A DNA stretch of 64,000 nt from Flavonifractor sp052065355 (GCF_052065355.1 NZ_JBQHUF010000016.1:1-64000), one strand, 5' to 3'. Counted from the stretch's first letter, positions 1 to 8,340 are shown. Program-made: numbers and translations. The notes: generated by a model not told the origin, from the sequence alone.

Positions 1-97
1 GTTCGGGTTTTTCGTGCCCCCCCAGGCCTGAGCATCCGTATGTTAGAAAGAGACCCGGCCCGCCGCACACCAGGGGCGCGGCGCCGGTTTTTCATAT

Positions 98-139
98 AAG
101 GATCCTGCACCGAAATTTTATGAGATTTTAAGGATCCTT
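98..139. repeat. Two copies of the 9-mer AAGGATCCT
   Basis: AAGGATCCT occurs at 98-106 and 130-138. Each copy contains the GGATCC palindrome and they are 32 bp apart in an AT-rich stretch before the first gene. Positions 1-97 hold nothing I can identify. The repeat could be a regulatory dyad or chance. Confidence 0.3.
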
Positions 140-196
140 TTACGGCGGTTTCACATAGTGGTGGTACACTGGTCCCAACAAAGGAGGAAAGAACCT

Positions 197-436
197 ATGG
201 TGACTTTATTGAGCCTGTGCCTGATCTGCCTGGCCGCACTCATTTTCATCCCCGTGGTGCTGGTCCTGGTGGGCCTGCCCTTTCTGCTGATGATGGCCCT
301 GCTGCCCTGGCTGCTGCGGATCGTGGGTGTGGTGCTGCTGCTAAAAGCTCTCTTCGAGCAGCCCGTCCGGTGGGAGAACTTCATGCCCGCCATCATCGCG
401 TTCGCCCTGTCCATCCTCATCGGCTGGATCGTATGA
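197..436 (+). CDS. Small hydrophobic membrane protein, 79 aa
   Basis: I do not recognise this protein. It is almost entirely hydrophobic, with two or three predicted membrane segments: roughly residues 5-40, with a possible re-entry, and 60-78. A short charged loop (EQPVRWEN) separates them. The ATG at 197 was chosen because a strong AAGGAGGAAA ribosome-binding site ends 6-7 nt upstream. An in-frame codon at 158 has no such site. It is convergent with the DUF3343 gene, with only 2 nt between the stop codons. It is probably an inner-membrane protein; no function is claimed. Confidence 0.6.
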   Translation: MVTLLSLCLICLAALIFIPVVLVLVGLPFLLMMALLPWLLRIVGVVLLLKALFEQPVRWENFMPAIIAFALSILIGWIV

Positions 437-438
437 CC

Positions 439-696
439 TTACAGCGGCTCCGCCCTCAGGGCGGGGCCGCTGCCCGTTATGGCGTAAAAGGCGTACTCCC
501 CCGGTTTCAGGGCAGAGTTTGCCAGAGCCTGCCGCACCGACTCCAGATCCTCCGGCGGGAAGCGCAGGGCCATGCCGCAGCCCAGGGAGATCTCCCGCAG
601 CACCGGCATCACCCGCACCGGAGCCACCGGCTCCAGGGCCTTCTGGGCGCAGATGGCCCCGTGGGTGGAGGAAAAGGTGATCAGACCGTAATCCAT
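439..696 (-). CDS. DUF3343 putative Se/S carrier-like protein, 85 aa
   Basis: This is a small soluble protein of the DUF3343 family, which is typically found beside YedF and selenium genes and is thought to carry selenium or sulfur. The signature ISLGCGMALRF near residues 37-46 holds the single conserved cysteine (Cys40) expected to bind the chalcogen. The start ATG overlaps the yedF stop as TGATG, so the two are translationally coupled and transcribed as yedF-DUF3343. The family assignment is by motif and context. The exact partner is unknown; the Se-dependent xanthine dehydrogenase elsewhere in the window is an obvious candidate consumer. Confidence 0.8.
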   Translation of the reverse strand: MDYGLITFSSTHGAICAQKALEPVAPVRVMPVLREISLGCGMALRFPPEDLESVRQALANSALKPGEYAFYAITGSGPALRAEPL

Positions 697-1295
697 CACA
701 GGCTGATGACCTTGGTGGCCTTCTGCATCCGGGTGACGATGTCGTACATATTGCTCACCGTGCCCACCTTCAGCTGGTCGGACAGGCCGTAGAAATTCAG
801 GCAGGTGCCGCACACCAGGATCTCCGTCCCGGCGTCGGACAGGGCCTTCAGGTGCTCCACTACCTGCTCGTCCAGGGTGGGCAGCTTGACGCCTGCGTTC
901 ATGAACAGCACTGCTCCCGGCTTGTCCTCGCTTTGGGTCAGGGTATAGAAGAACATCCGTATCAGATTGGTGCCCAGCTCCCGGTCCCCGTCGCCGATGA
1001 TGTCCCGGCCCACGAACACCGCCCAGTCCGCGCCCGGAGTGGGCAGAGGGGAGCTGACGGCCTCCTCGCAGGCGGCACAGCCCTCGCCCTTGACAAAATC
1101 CAGGGCGTAAGCGCCCGCCTCCTCCCGGACAGCGGCCTGGAAACCTTGGTTGTCCGCCAGCCGCTTCAGGTTTTCCACAGCGGTCTGGTTGTCCACCAGA
1201 ATGGTAAAGGTCTCCGCCCCTTCCGACATGGCCTTTTTGGCCATGAGCACAGGCGTGGGGCAGGGTTTGCCCTTGGCGTCGATGATCTGTGACAT
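696..1295 (-). CDS. yedF: Sulfurtransferase-like selenium metabolism protein YedF
   Basis: The protein has 199 aa and two domains. Residues 1-75 are a TusA/SirA-like domain with the KPCPTPV motif (Cys12 is the likely persulfide or selenosulfide carrier). Residues about 90-199 are a DsrE/F-like domain with a CGTC motif in VCGTCLNFYG. YedF is phylogenetically tied to selenium utilisation and is thought to deliver Se. The ATG at 1295 has a purine-rich AAAGGGGGT site upstream. The gene is first in a coupled operon with DUF3343 and has its own promoter just upstream. It lies on the same strand as selA-selB-selC a few kb away, but is separated from them by the FHA-FtsW/PBP pair. Confidence 0.9.
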   Translation of the reverse strand: MSQIIDAKGKPCPTPVLMAKKAMSEGAETFTILVDNQTAVENLKRLADNQGFQAAVREEAGAYALDFVKGEGCAACEEAVSSPLPTPGADWAVFVGRDIIGDGDRELGTNLIRMFFYTLTQSEDKPGAVLFMNAGVKLPTLDEQVVEHLKALSDAGTEILVCGTCLNFYGLSDQLKVGTVSNMYDIVTRMQKATKVISL

Positions 1296-1321
1296 GGTAA
1301 TACCCCCTTTTTCTTGAGGAC

Positions 1322-1351
1322 ATTATACTATCTTTGCCATGTTCCGCGCAA
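1322..1351 (-). promoter_or_regulatory. Sigma-A-type promoter of yedF
   Basis: On the minus strand the -35 is TTGCGC (1346-1351), the spacer is 18 bp, and the -10 is a consensus TATAAT (1322-1327). The start site would fall about 20 nt before the ATG of yedF. Confidence 0.5.
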
Positions 1352-1388
1352 GTGTGGGAAAAACGGTGGAAAATGTGAAGAATTTTTT

Positions 1389-1423
1389 AAAAAAGCGGGA
1401 GGGCGACGGCCTCCCGCTTTTTT
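1389..1423. terminator. Hairpin with A-run and T-run between two divergent genes
   Basis: The arms GCGGGAGG (1395-1402) and CCTCCCGC (1410-1417) are flanked by six As and six Ts, so it can terminate in either direction. It is unusual because both neighbouring genes (yedF, FHA-FtsW) start on either side of it. It therefore insulates promoters rather than ending a visible gene. Confidence 0.75.
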
Positions 1424-1481
1424 ATCCGGGGAAAATGTGCTATACTGCTCAACGACAGAACTGTGAAAGGAGGTGAGCGGA

Positions 1482-3272
1482 ATGGACGCGCTCATAGGCT
1501 GGATCGTGGAAAATGAGGTGGCCTGCGCCTGGTTTACTTCTATCGTGCGCTTTGTGTTCCCCATCCTGGCCCTGCTCATCCTGGTCCGCACCATCCGCTC
1601 CCTGCTGACGGTGCCCTGCCTGCCGGAGGTGTGGGCCTACCTTACCCTGCCCAACGGCGCCCAGGAGCCCCTGACTCACTGGGAGAATATTCTGGGCCGG
1701 GGCGGCAATTCCGACGTAATTTTGAACTATCCCGTGGTGTCCCGGCAGCACGCCGCCCTTATACGCAGTGAGGATGACACCTGGACCGCCTACGACCTGG
1801 GCTCCAAGGGAGGCGTGGCGGTCAACGGGAAGGAGATCGACGGCTCCGCTCAGGTGCAGTACGGCGACGTCATTGCTCTGGGCGGCGTGGAGACAGTGCT
1901 TCTTCCCCTCTCCCCGGAGGAAAAGGCCAAGCGGCGGGAGAACCGCCGCCGTTCCCGGCCGGTGTCCCCTTGGCTGGGTTTGGTGCTCCTCACCGTGTTT
2001 CAGGTGCTCACTGCCCTCCAGCTCACCATCAGCGAGGGCGAGAACGCTACCGCCATGATCCCCCTCACCTTCCTGCTGTTTACCGGCGTGATGTGGCTCT
2101 ACTTCCTGGTGCTCCGAGCCACCGGACGGGTGGGCTTTGAGATGGAGACCATCGCCTTCTTTCTGTCCACCCTGTCTCTGGCGGTCACCTGCTCCTCCAA
2201 TACCGGGGCCTTGTTCAAGCAGTTCCTCTGCGTGGTGCTGGGCCTGGTGCTCTTTTTGGTGCTGGGCATCTTCCTCCGGGACCTGGACCGTACCCGGCAG
2301 ATCCGCTGGCTCATGGCCGGGGCGGCCATCGTTCTGCTGAGTCTGACGGTGGTGCTCTACGCCGCCGGACTCACCGAGGCCAAGTACGGCGCGGCCAACT
2401 GGCTGAGCATCGGCGGCATTTCGGTCCAGCCCTCGGAAATCGCCAAGATCTGCTATATCTTTGCTGGCTCCGCCACCCTGGACCGGCTGTTCCGCAAGCG
2501 GAACCTGGGCCTGTTCATTGTCCTTACCGGCGTGTGCCTGGCCTGCTTGGCCTACATGAGCGACTTCGGTACCGCTGCCATTTTCTTCGTCACCTTCGTG
2601 GTCATTGCCTACCTCCGCTCCGGAGACTGGGCCACCCTGGCTCTTATCTGCGGCGGCGGTGTGTTCGCCGTGCTCACCATTTTGTCGGTGAAGCCCTATA
2701 TCCTCAGCCGGTTTGCCACCTGGGGCCACGCCTGGGAGAACGCATCAGTGGGCAGCGGCTACCAGCAGACCCGCACTATGTCGGCCGCCGCCTCCGGCGG
2801 CCTGGTGGGTGTGGCGCCGGGAGAGGGCTGGCTCCACAATGTGGCCGCCGGCGACACCGACCTGGTCTTCGGCATGCTGTGTGAGGAGTGGGGGCTGATC
2901 ATCGCCGTGCTGGCGGTGATGGCCATTCTCACCCTGGCGGTTTTCGCCGTCCGGGCCAGCCGGGCGGGCCGGTCCACCTTCTACATCATCGCCGCCTGCG
3001 CCGCCACCTCTATGATGGTGTTCCAGACCTGCCTCAACGTGTTCGGCGCAGTGGATATCCTGCCCCTCACCGGCGTTACCTTCCCCTTTGTGTCCAACGG
3101 CGGCACCGCCATGATCGCCTCCTGGGGCCTGCTGGCCTACCTGAAGGCCACAGATACCAGACAGAATGCCAGCTTTGCCATCCGCCTGCCCTCCCGAAAA
3201 GAGGAGCGGGGCGGCGCCCGGCTGGCTCCCAGAAGAACGGAAGAATGGGAGGCGGACGATGAAGAAGATTGA
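1482..3272 (+). CDS. FHA domain fused to FtsW/RodA/SpoVE-type SEDS glycosyltransferase
   Basis: The protein has 596 aa. It starts with an N-terminal membrane helix (about 20-45). A cytoplasmic FHA phosphothreonine-binding domain follows (about 55-142), with the expected G72-R73, S87-R88-x-H90 and late VNG motifs. After a basic linker (145-162) comes a ten-helix SEDS core (about 163-575) that polymerises peptidoglycan glycan from lipid II. The ATG at 1482 follows AAAGGAGG by 8 nt; the in-frame GTG at 1473 lies inside that site. The 3' end overlaps the next gene, a class B PBP, by 14 nt, giving the usual SEDS-bPBP pair. The FHA fusion suggests control by a Ser/Thr kinase such as PrkC, which is an inference. 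Whether the pair serves elongation, division or sporulation cannot be told. Confidence 0.9.
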   Translation: MDALIGWIVENEVACAWFTSIVRFVFPILALLILVRTIRSLLTVPCLPEVWAYLTLPNGAQEPLTHWENILGRGGNSDVILNYPVVSRQHAALIRSEDDTWTAYDLGSKGGVAVNGKEIDGSAQVQYGDVIALGGVETVLLPLSPEEKAKRRENRRRSRPVSPWLGLVLLTVFQVLTALQLTISEGENATAMIPLTFLLFTGVMWLYFLVLRATGRVGFEMETIAFFLSTLSLAVTCSSNTGALFKQFLCVVLGLVLFLVLGIFLRDLDRTRQIRWLMAGAAIVLLSLTVVLYAAGLTEAKYGAANWLSIGGISVQPSEIAKICYIFAGSATLDRLFRKRNLGLFIVLTGVCLACLAYMSDFGTAAIFFVTFVVIAYLRSGDWATLALICGGGVFAVLTILSVKPYILSRFATWGHAWENASVGSGYQQTRTMSAAASGGLVGVAPGEGWLHNVAAGDTDLVFGMLCEEWGLIIAVLAVMAILTLAVFAVRASRAGRSTFYIIAACAATSMMVFQTCLNVFGAVDILPLTGVTFPFVSNGGTAMIASWGLLAYLKATDTRQNASFAIRLPSRKEERGGARLAPRRTEEWEADDEED

Positions 3273-4629
3273 AAAGCGTACCTTCCTCTGCCTGCTGCTG
3301 GCCGCGGTCCTGCTGGCGGGCACCGGATTCTTCGTGTTTCGCTTCGTGCGCTACGGCGGGCGGTGGGCCTCCTTTTCCGCCAACCGGCATTTGTATAACA
3401 GCCAGGGTCAGCTGGCGGTGGGCCGGGTGCTGGACCGGGACGGGGACGTGCTCTCCTGGGTGGATGAAAACGGAAACCGGAAGTACTATGACGGGGCCAC
3501 CGTCCGAAAGGCCACTCTCCACGCTGTGGGAGATGCCCAGGGACGCATCGGTACCGGGGCCCTGGTGGCCTTTGCCGACAAGCTGTCCGGCTATAACCTG
3601 TTTACCGGAGCCTACTCCCCCCTGGGAGCGGGCAACGACCTTTACCTCACCATTGATGCCCGGCTCAACTACATCGCCTATGAGGCCATGGGAGGCAAGA
3701 AGGGAACGGTAGGCGTGTACAACTATGAGACCGGCGAGGTACTGTGCATGGTGTCCTGCCCCACCTACGATCCCCTGAACCCGCCGGAGAACGTGGAGGA
3801 CGACCCCGCCTACGAGGGCGTGTACCTCAACCGCTTCCTCTCCGGCACCTTCCCGCCCGGATCGGTGTATAAGACGGTGACCCTGGCCGCCGCCATTGAA
3901 AACATCCCCGACCTGTTCTCCCGCACCTGGACCTGTACCGGCTCCACGGTGGTGGGAGGCGAGACCATCACCTGTCCCAAGGCCCATGGAGAACTGGATA
4001 TCTCCTCCGCCCTGGCCAACTCCTGCAACGGAGTATTTGCCCAGCTGGCGGCGGAACTGGGCCCGGAGCTTATGAAGCAGTACACCGAGCAGGCGGGGCT
4101 CACCTCCTCCTACAGCGTCAGCGGCCTGAATACCGCTGCCGGGAAGTTCGACTTCTCCGGCACCACCGGTCAGCTGGGTTGGGCGGGCGTTGGCCAGTAC
4201 AACGACCTGGCCAACCCCTGCGCCATTATGGTGTACATGGGAGCCATCGCCCAGGGTGGCAAGACAGCAGTGCCTCAGCTGGTGCTGAAAACGGAGAACC
4301 CCCTGGGCCTGCCTTCCCTGCCCACCCTCACCAAGCACACCAAGTCTTTGGTCAATACCGACACCGCCGCCGTCATGGCGGACATGATGGCCAAGAATGT
4401 CACCGATACCTACGGCTCCAGCCGCTTCCCCAATATGGACATCTGCGCCAAGAGCGGCACCGCCGAGGTGGGAGGCGGCAATGCTCCCCACGCCTGGTTT
4501 GCCGGCTTCCTCCGCAACGAAGATGCCCCCTACGCCTTCGTGGTGCTGGTGGAGAACGGCGGCTCCGGCTCCGATGTGGCGGGCACCGTGGCCGCCAAGG
4601 TGCTGGACGCTTTGGTCAACGGATATTAA
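3259..4629 (+). CDS. Penicillin-binding protein, class B-like transpeptidase
   Basis: The protein has 456 aa, with an N-terminal signal anchor (about 8-30) and then an extracytoplasmic region. It cross-links peptidoglycan. All three transpeptidase motifs are present: S202-V-Y-K205 (acylating serine in PPGSVYK), S255-C-N257 and K398-S-G400 (KSGTAE). It is shorter than full-length FtsI/PBP2, with a reduced N-terminal pedestal. The start codon lies inside the end of the SEDS gene (14-nt overlap), so the two are co-translated and presumably act as a complex. A strong terminator follows immediately. Confidence 0.9.
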   Translation: MKKIEKRTFLCLLLAAVLLAGTGFFVFRFVRYGGRWASFSANRHLYNSQGQLAVGRVLDRDGDVLSWVDENGNRKYYDGATVRKATLHAVGDAQGRIGTGALVAFADKLSGYNLFTGAYSPLGAGNDLYLTIDARLNYIAYEAMGGKKGTVGVYNYETGEVLCMVSCPTYDPLNPPENVEDDPAYEGVYLNRFLSGTFPPGSVYKTVTLAAAIENIPDLFSRTWTCTGSTVVGGETITCPKAHGELDISSALANSCNGVFAQLAAELGPELMKQYTEQAGLTSSYSVSGLNTAAGKFDFSGTTGQLGWAGVGQYNDLANPCAIMVYMGAIAQGGKTAVPQLVLKTENPLGLPSLPTLTKHTKSLVNTDTAAVMADMMAKNVTDTYGSSRFPNMDICAKSGTAEVGGGNAPHAWFAGFLRNEDAPYAFVVLVENGGSGSDVAGTVAAKVLDALVNGY

Positions 4630-4632
4630 AAA

Positions 4633-4668
4633 ACAGAGAGAGCCCGTGTGGGCTCTCTCTGTTTTTTT
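4633..4668. terminator. Bidirectional intrinsic terminator
   Basis: The 13-bp arms ACAGAGAGAGCCC (4633-4645) and GGGCTCTCTCTGT (4650-4662) are flanked by A- and T-runs. It ends both the PBP transcript and the convergent GNAT/sel transcript. Confidence 0.9.
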
Positions 4669-4669
4669 G

Positions 4670-4948
4670 TTACGGCTCTGCCAGCAGATCGCGCTGCTCG
4701 GGGTGCGTCTCAAACCACTTTTTGGCGTAAGGACAGGTCAGCACCGCCTTCAGCTCCCGGGCCCGGATCTGATCGGCCGCGGCCTGGACCAGCTTGCCCG
4801 CCACCCCCTGACCCTGGAGGGAGGAGTCCACGAAGGTGTGGTCGATGTTGACCACGTCCCGGCGCACCTGAGGAAAGGAAATCTCCGCCACCAGACGGCC
4901 TTCCTCATTTTCCGCCCAGATCCGGCCGTTTTTCTGCTGAAAGTTCAT
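4670..4948 (-). CDS. GNAT-like N-acetyltransferase (YjdJ/COG2388 type)
   Basis: The protein has 92 aa, the short Gcn5-like type. The central VDSSLQGQGVAGKLV segment is the acetyl-CoA pyrophosphate-binding loop (family pattern Q/R-x-x-G-x-G/A). It is followed by CPYAKKWFETHPE, typical of the COG2388 subgroup. The substrate is unknown. Two adjacent ATGs (4951, 4948) exist. The second is preferred because AGGAGG is 6 nt away, against 3 nt for the first. It lies just downstream of the selenocysteine tRNA on the same strand and may be read through from the sel operon. Confidence 0.8.
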   Translation of the reverse strand: MNFQQKNGRIWAENEEGRLVAEISFPQVRRDVVNIDHTFVDSSLQGQGVAGKLVQAAADQIRARELKAVLTCPYAKKWFETHPEQRDLLAEP

Positions 4949-4981
4949 CATATGCCTCCTTTTTGAGTTGATTAGACATTA

Positions 4982-5077
4982 TGGCGAGGGCGGGTGCGGA
5001 TCGAACACACCGGGACGGGAACGCCGTCCCCAACGGTTTTGAAGACCGCGGGGCTCACCAGATACCCTTCCGCCCCC
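4982..5077 (-). tRNA. selC: Selenocysteine tRNA, anticodon UCA
   Basis: The 96-nt minus-strand transcript folds as a bacterial tRNA-Sec. It has an 8-bp acceptor stem, GGGGGCGG (5070-5077) with CCGCCCTC, discriminator G and an encoded CCA (4982-4984). The 5-bp T stem is GTGTG/CGCAC around TTCGATC. There is a long variable arm. The anticodon loop CTTCAAA has TCA at 5040-5042. The 8+5 geometry and UCA anticodon are diagnostic. It sits directly downstream of selB on the same strand, giving the order selA-selB-selC. Confidence 0.95.
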
Positions 5078-5090
5078 ATATGAGGGGAGG

Positions 5091-6839
5091 TCACGCAAAC
5101 CTGCGGCCCTCCCCGGTTTGTTTTGTCACGCCGGTCTTGTCCCAGTACTCCAGCAGCATCAGGGCATATTTCCGGGATACTCCCAGCGTATCCCTGGCCT
5201 GGGCCAGGGTAAATACCTCTGTGCCAAACCGGCTCTTCAGCTTGTATAGCCCCGCGTCCAGACAGGCGGCGTGGACCCGGAAGCCCTTGCACACGACCAC
5301 CAGGACGCCGCGGTCGGTGAGGGCCCGCCGGGCCAGCTTCAGCTCTGCCGTCCGCCCGGGATAGGCGCACTCTATTGCCTTGTCTTCCGACGGAACCAAC
5401 CCGAGATCTCTGTAAAGGGATTCTACTTCCCGGTCCAGCGGGCTGCCGCCGGAGGACGGGGCGGGCAGGTCCAGCTGGGCCATAAACCTCTCCGCCGCCC
5501 CACGGGGCAGGGCGGGAAACAATCGATCCCGAATGGCGGGAGCGTTCAGACCCTGCTTTTGCAGCTCCAGAGCCTGGATTCGGTATGCTTCCAGTGCCGC
5601 CCGGGACAGAAACCAGCCCTCTCCTTCCGGTGCGCCGATAGCCCGGTAAGGGGCGGGATCCTTGGGGTGAAGGGGCGTGTCTCCCGCCTCGGACAGCCGC
5701 CGGGCGGCGATGGCCTGTGGATCTCCCAAAGCTCGGATACGCAGACCTTCCAGCCGGTTGGGGTCCTTCCGGCCCCGGCGGGCGGGATGGGCCTCCAGGA
5801 TGGTGCCGCCCCCCAGAGTAGCCAGAGGGGAAAAGAACCGCACCACGAATTTATCCTCCTCCAGCACCGCCAGAGGCTGGTCCAGCCGCAGCTGGGCAAA
5901 GCCGGTCTCGCCGGGCTGGAGCACGTCCCTGCCCAGCAGCACGCACCGGCAGACCACCGCCCGTGCCCCGTGGTGGAGGTGGAGTTGGGAGTTATTTTTG
6001 ATGGGATAGGGGGAATCGGGCAGCAGGGTGAGGGACACGTCCATCTGGTCGGTGACCTCCAGGCCGTCAGGCGGGGCCAAGGTCATGCCCCGGGCCACAT
6101 CCTCCGTCTTGATCCCCGCCAGATTCACCGCCGCCCGGACCCCGGGGGGCAGCTCCGCAGCCTTGGCCCCGTGGCGCTCCAGCCCACGGACCTTGGCCCG
6201 TGTATCTCCCGGCCACAGCCGCAGGTCCATACCCTGCCGGATAGTACCGCCAGTGAGGGTGCCGGTGACCACCGTGCCGCTGCCCGCCACCGAAAACACC
6301 CGGTCGATGTGGAGCCGGGGGGTATCGGTGAGCGCAGGTGGCGGCAATGCGTTTGCCTGGGCGTCCAGGGCGGAGCGCAGCTCCGGCAAACCCTGGCCGG
6401 TCACAGCGGACACCGGAATAATCGGCGCGCCCTCCAGGAAGGTGCCCTTCACCAGGGCGGCCACCTGCTCCCGCACGCCGTTTTTTTCCCCCAGATCTGC
6501 CCGGGTAAGGGCTATTACGCCCCCTTTGACCCCCAGCAGAGACAGAATAGCCAGGTGCTCCCGGGTCTGGGGCATGGGCCCTTGGTCGGCGGCGATGGCT
6601 AAGAGGACCAGATCCATTCCGGCGCAGCCGGAGAGCATAGTGGGAATGAATTTCTCATGCCCCGGTACGTCCACGATGCTTACCTTCCGCCCGCTGGGCA
6701 GGGTAAGAGGGGCAAAGCCCAGTTCAATGGTCAGCCCCCGGCGGCGCTCCTCCGCCAGCCGGTCGGTGTCCACTCCCGTCAGGGCCTTCACCAGAGCGGT
6801 TTTGCCGTGGTCCACATGGCCCGCGGTGCCCAGGATCAT
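5091..6839 (-). CDS. selB: Selenocysteine-specific elongation factor SelB
   Basis: The protein has 582 aa. This GTPase brings Sec-tRNA to UGA codons by binding the SECIS hairpin. The N-terminal G domain has GHVDHGKT (G1, residues 7-14), DVPGHE (G3) and TRAD at the G4 position. EF-Tu-like barrel domains follow. The C-terminal part contains winged helices ending in the typical SRKYALMLLEYWDKTGVT region. The length is slightly below that of E. coli SelB (about 614 aa), but all parts look present. Its ATG overlaps the selA stop as ATGA, so translation is coupled. The selenocysteine tRNA lies 13 nt downstream. Confidence 0.95.
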   Translation of the reverse strand: MILGTAGHVDHGKTALVKALTGVDTDRLAEERRRGLTIELGFAPLTLPSGRKVSIVDVPGHEKFIPTMLSGCAGMDLVLLAIAADQGPMPQTREHLAILSLLGVKGGVIALTRADLGEKNGVREQVAALVKGTFLEGAPIIPVSAVTGQGLPELRSALDAQANALPPPALTDTPRLHIDRVFSVAGSGTVVTGTLTGGTIRQGMDLRLWPGDTRAKVRGLERHGAKAAELPPGVRAAVNLAGIKTEDVARGMTLAPPDGLEVTDQMDVSLTLLPDSPYPIKNNSQLHLHHGARAVVCRCVLLGRDVLQPGETGFAQLRLDQPLAVLEEDKFVVRFFSPLATLGGGTILEAHPARRGRKDPNRLEGLRIRALGDPQAIAARRLSEAGDTPLHPKDPAPYRAIGAPEGEGWFLSRAALEAYRIQALELQKQGLNAPAIRDRLFPALPRGAAERFMAQLDLPAPSSGGSPLDREVESLYRDLGLVPSEDKAIECAYPGRTAELKLARRALTDRGVLVVVCKGFRVHAACLDAGLYKLKSRFGTEVFTLAQARDTLGVSRKYALMLLEYWDKTGVTKQTGEGRRFA

Positions 6840-8185
6840 GGCCTCCCCTCCTTCCAGCGGGCCAGGGCGGCGGCAATGACCACCTCGTCACCCGGCAGCA
6901 GGGTACGCACATCCAGCAGCAGCTTTCCCCTGTGGATGCGGCCGATGACGGGGGTCTCCCACCCCCGGAGGAAGCGCTCCAGCTCCTCCGCCGGGGTGAG
7001 GGCTACCGCCCAGCCCGGGAGGGTTATCCCGGGCATGGAGCCGCCTCCGGCCTCTCCGGGGCTCTCTATCACCTCACAGGGACACAGAGGGGCCAGCAGG
7101 GCTGCCAGGTCCTCCGCCTGTTTGCGCAGAGTGTTCCCGTCCATCCCCAGCATGGCCGCCCCCGGGGGCAGGACCCCGTCCCGCCAGTCCATCAGGGTGG
7201 CCTCCAGGGCGGCCAGGGACAGCTTGTCCAGCCGCAGAGCACGGGCCAGCGGATCGGACTTGATTTTGGCGATCAGGTCCGCTTTTCCCAGCAAAATGCC
7301 CGCCTGAGGTCCCCCCAGCAGCTTGTCTCCCGAGAAGCAGACCACATCCGCCCAGCGCACCGCTTCTTCCACCGTGGGCTCCCCGGGGAAGGGACCGGCG
7401 GAGAGGGCGCCGCTGCCCAGGTCGCACAGCAGAGGGACGCTCTTTTCCTGGGCCAGCTCCCCCAGCTCCGGCAGCTCCGCCGCCTGGGTAAAGCCCACCA
7501 CCTTAAAGTTGCTGGGGTGGACCTTCAGCAGGGCTTGAGCCGCACCGGAGTCCAGGGCGGCGGCGTAGTCGGACAGCTTGGTCTTGTTGGTGGTGCCCAC
7601 CTCCACCAGGGTGGCCCCGCTGCGGGCCATGATGTCGGGTACCCGGAAGGAGCCGCCGATCTCCACCAGCTCTCCCCGGGAGATGGCCACCCCCAGGCCA
7701 GGGGTGAGGACGGACAGCATCAGCAGCACCGCCGCGGCGTTGTTGTTGACCACATAGGCCCCCTCCGCCCCGGTCAGCTCTTTCAGCAGAGCCTCCACCC
7801 GGCCGGTACGGCTCCCCCGCTTGCCCGTCTCCAGGTCGTATTCCAGGTTGCAGTAGCCTGCCGCCGCCTGACGGACGGCCTCCGCCGCCCGAGAGGAGAG
7901 AGGCGCACGGCCCAGGTTGGTGTGAAGGGGCACTCCGGCGGCGTTGACCACCCGGGTGAGCCCGGGCCGGGCCAGGGTATGGGCCAGTTCCAGGGTGCGG
8001 ACGGCGGCCTCTGCCTCTGTAGGGGCATCCTCCAGAGCTCCGGCCAGCAGCCCCTGCCGGGCCTCCTCCAGCACCTGCCGGGCGGCCCGGCGCACCAGAG
8101 CGTAAGGCAGGGAGCACCCGGCCAGCTCCGGCCGGGCCAGCAGCACATCCATTTTCGGCAGGCCGGACAGCCCCTTTCCCGCCAT
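6836..8185 (-). CDS. selA: L-seryl-tRNA(Sec) selenium transferase SelA
   Basis: The protein has 449 aa. This PLP enzyme converts seryl-tRNA(Sec) to selenocysteyl-tRNA(Sec) using selenophosphate. Visible features are the N-terminal helical tRNA-binding region, the VVNAAGVPLHTNLGRAPLS signature, the VNNNAAAV segment, and SGDKLLGGPQAG with the PLP lysine (Lys288). The reading frame stays open far upstream. The ATG at 8185 was chosen because GAGGTG lies 8 nt before it and the SelA fold begins there. It is first in the selA-selB-selC operon. selD is not in the window and must be elsewhere. Confidence 0.95.
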   Translation of the reverse strand: MAGKGLSGLPKMDVLLARPELAGCSLPYALVRRAARQVLEEARQGLLAGALEDAPTEAEAAVRTLELAHTLARPGLTRVVNAAGVPLHTNLGRAPLSSRAAEAVRQAAAGYCNLEYDLETGKRGSRTGRVEALLKELTGAEGAYVVNNNAAAVLLMLSVLTPGLGVAISRGELVEIGGSFRVPDIMARSGATLVEVGTTNKTKLSDYAAALDSGAAQALLKVHPSNFKVVGFTQAAELPELGELAQEKSVPLLCDLGSGALSAGPFPGEPTVEEAVRWADVVCFSGDKLLGGPQAGILLGKADLIAKIKSDPLARALRLDKLSLAALEATLMDWRDGVLPPGAAMLGMDGNTLRKQAEDLAALLAPLCPCEVIESPGEAGGGSMPGITLPGWAVALTPAEELERFLRGWETPVIGRIHRGKLLLDVRTLLPGDEVVIAAALARWKEGRP

Positions 8186-8310
8186 AGCGCACACCTCATT
8201 TCCAACGGTTTCTTTTGCAGTATACCATATTTCAGCAAACGGTAGCGTATAAACTTTATGGTTTTCAGAAAAACCCTTGCAAAATCGGCCAAGAAAAGGA
8301 ATAATTGCAA

Positions 8311-8340
8311 TTGACAGAAGAGAGGCAAAACAGGTATCAT
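8311..8340 (+). promoter_or_regulatory. Promoter of the [FeFe] hydrogenase gene
   Basis: A consensus TTGACA (8311-8316), an 18-bp spacer and TATCAT (8335-8340) lie about 55 nt before the ATG. The region 8186-8310 is AT-rich and must also hold the selA promoter, for which I see only weak boxes. Confidence 0.65.

Noticed and set aside
697..1323. Longer frame upstream of the DUF3343 protein
   Set aside because: It runs antisense-like through yedF in another frame; the DUF3343 match begins exactly at the ATG that overlaps the yedF stop.
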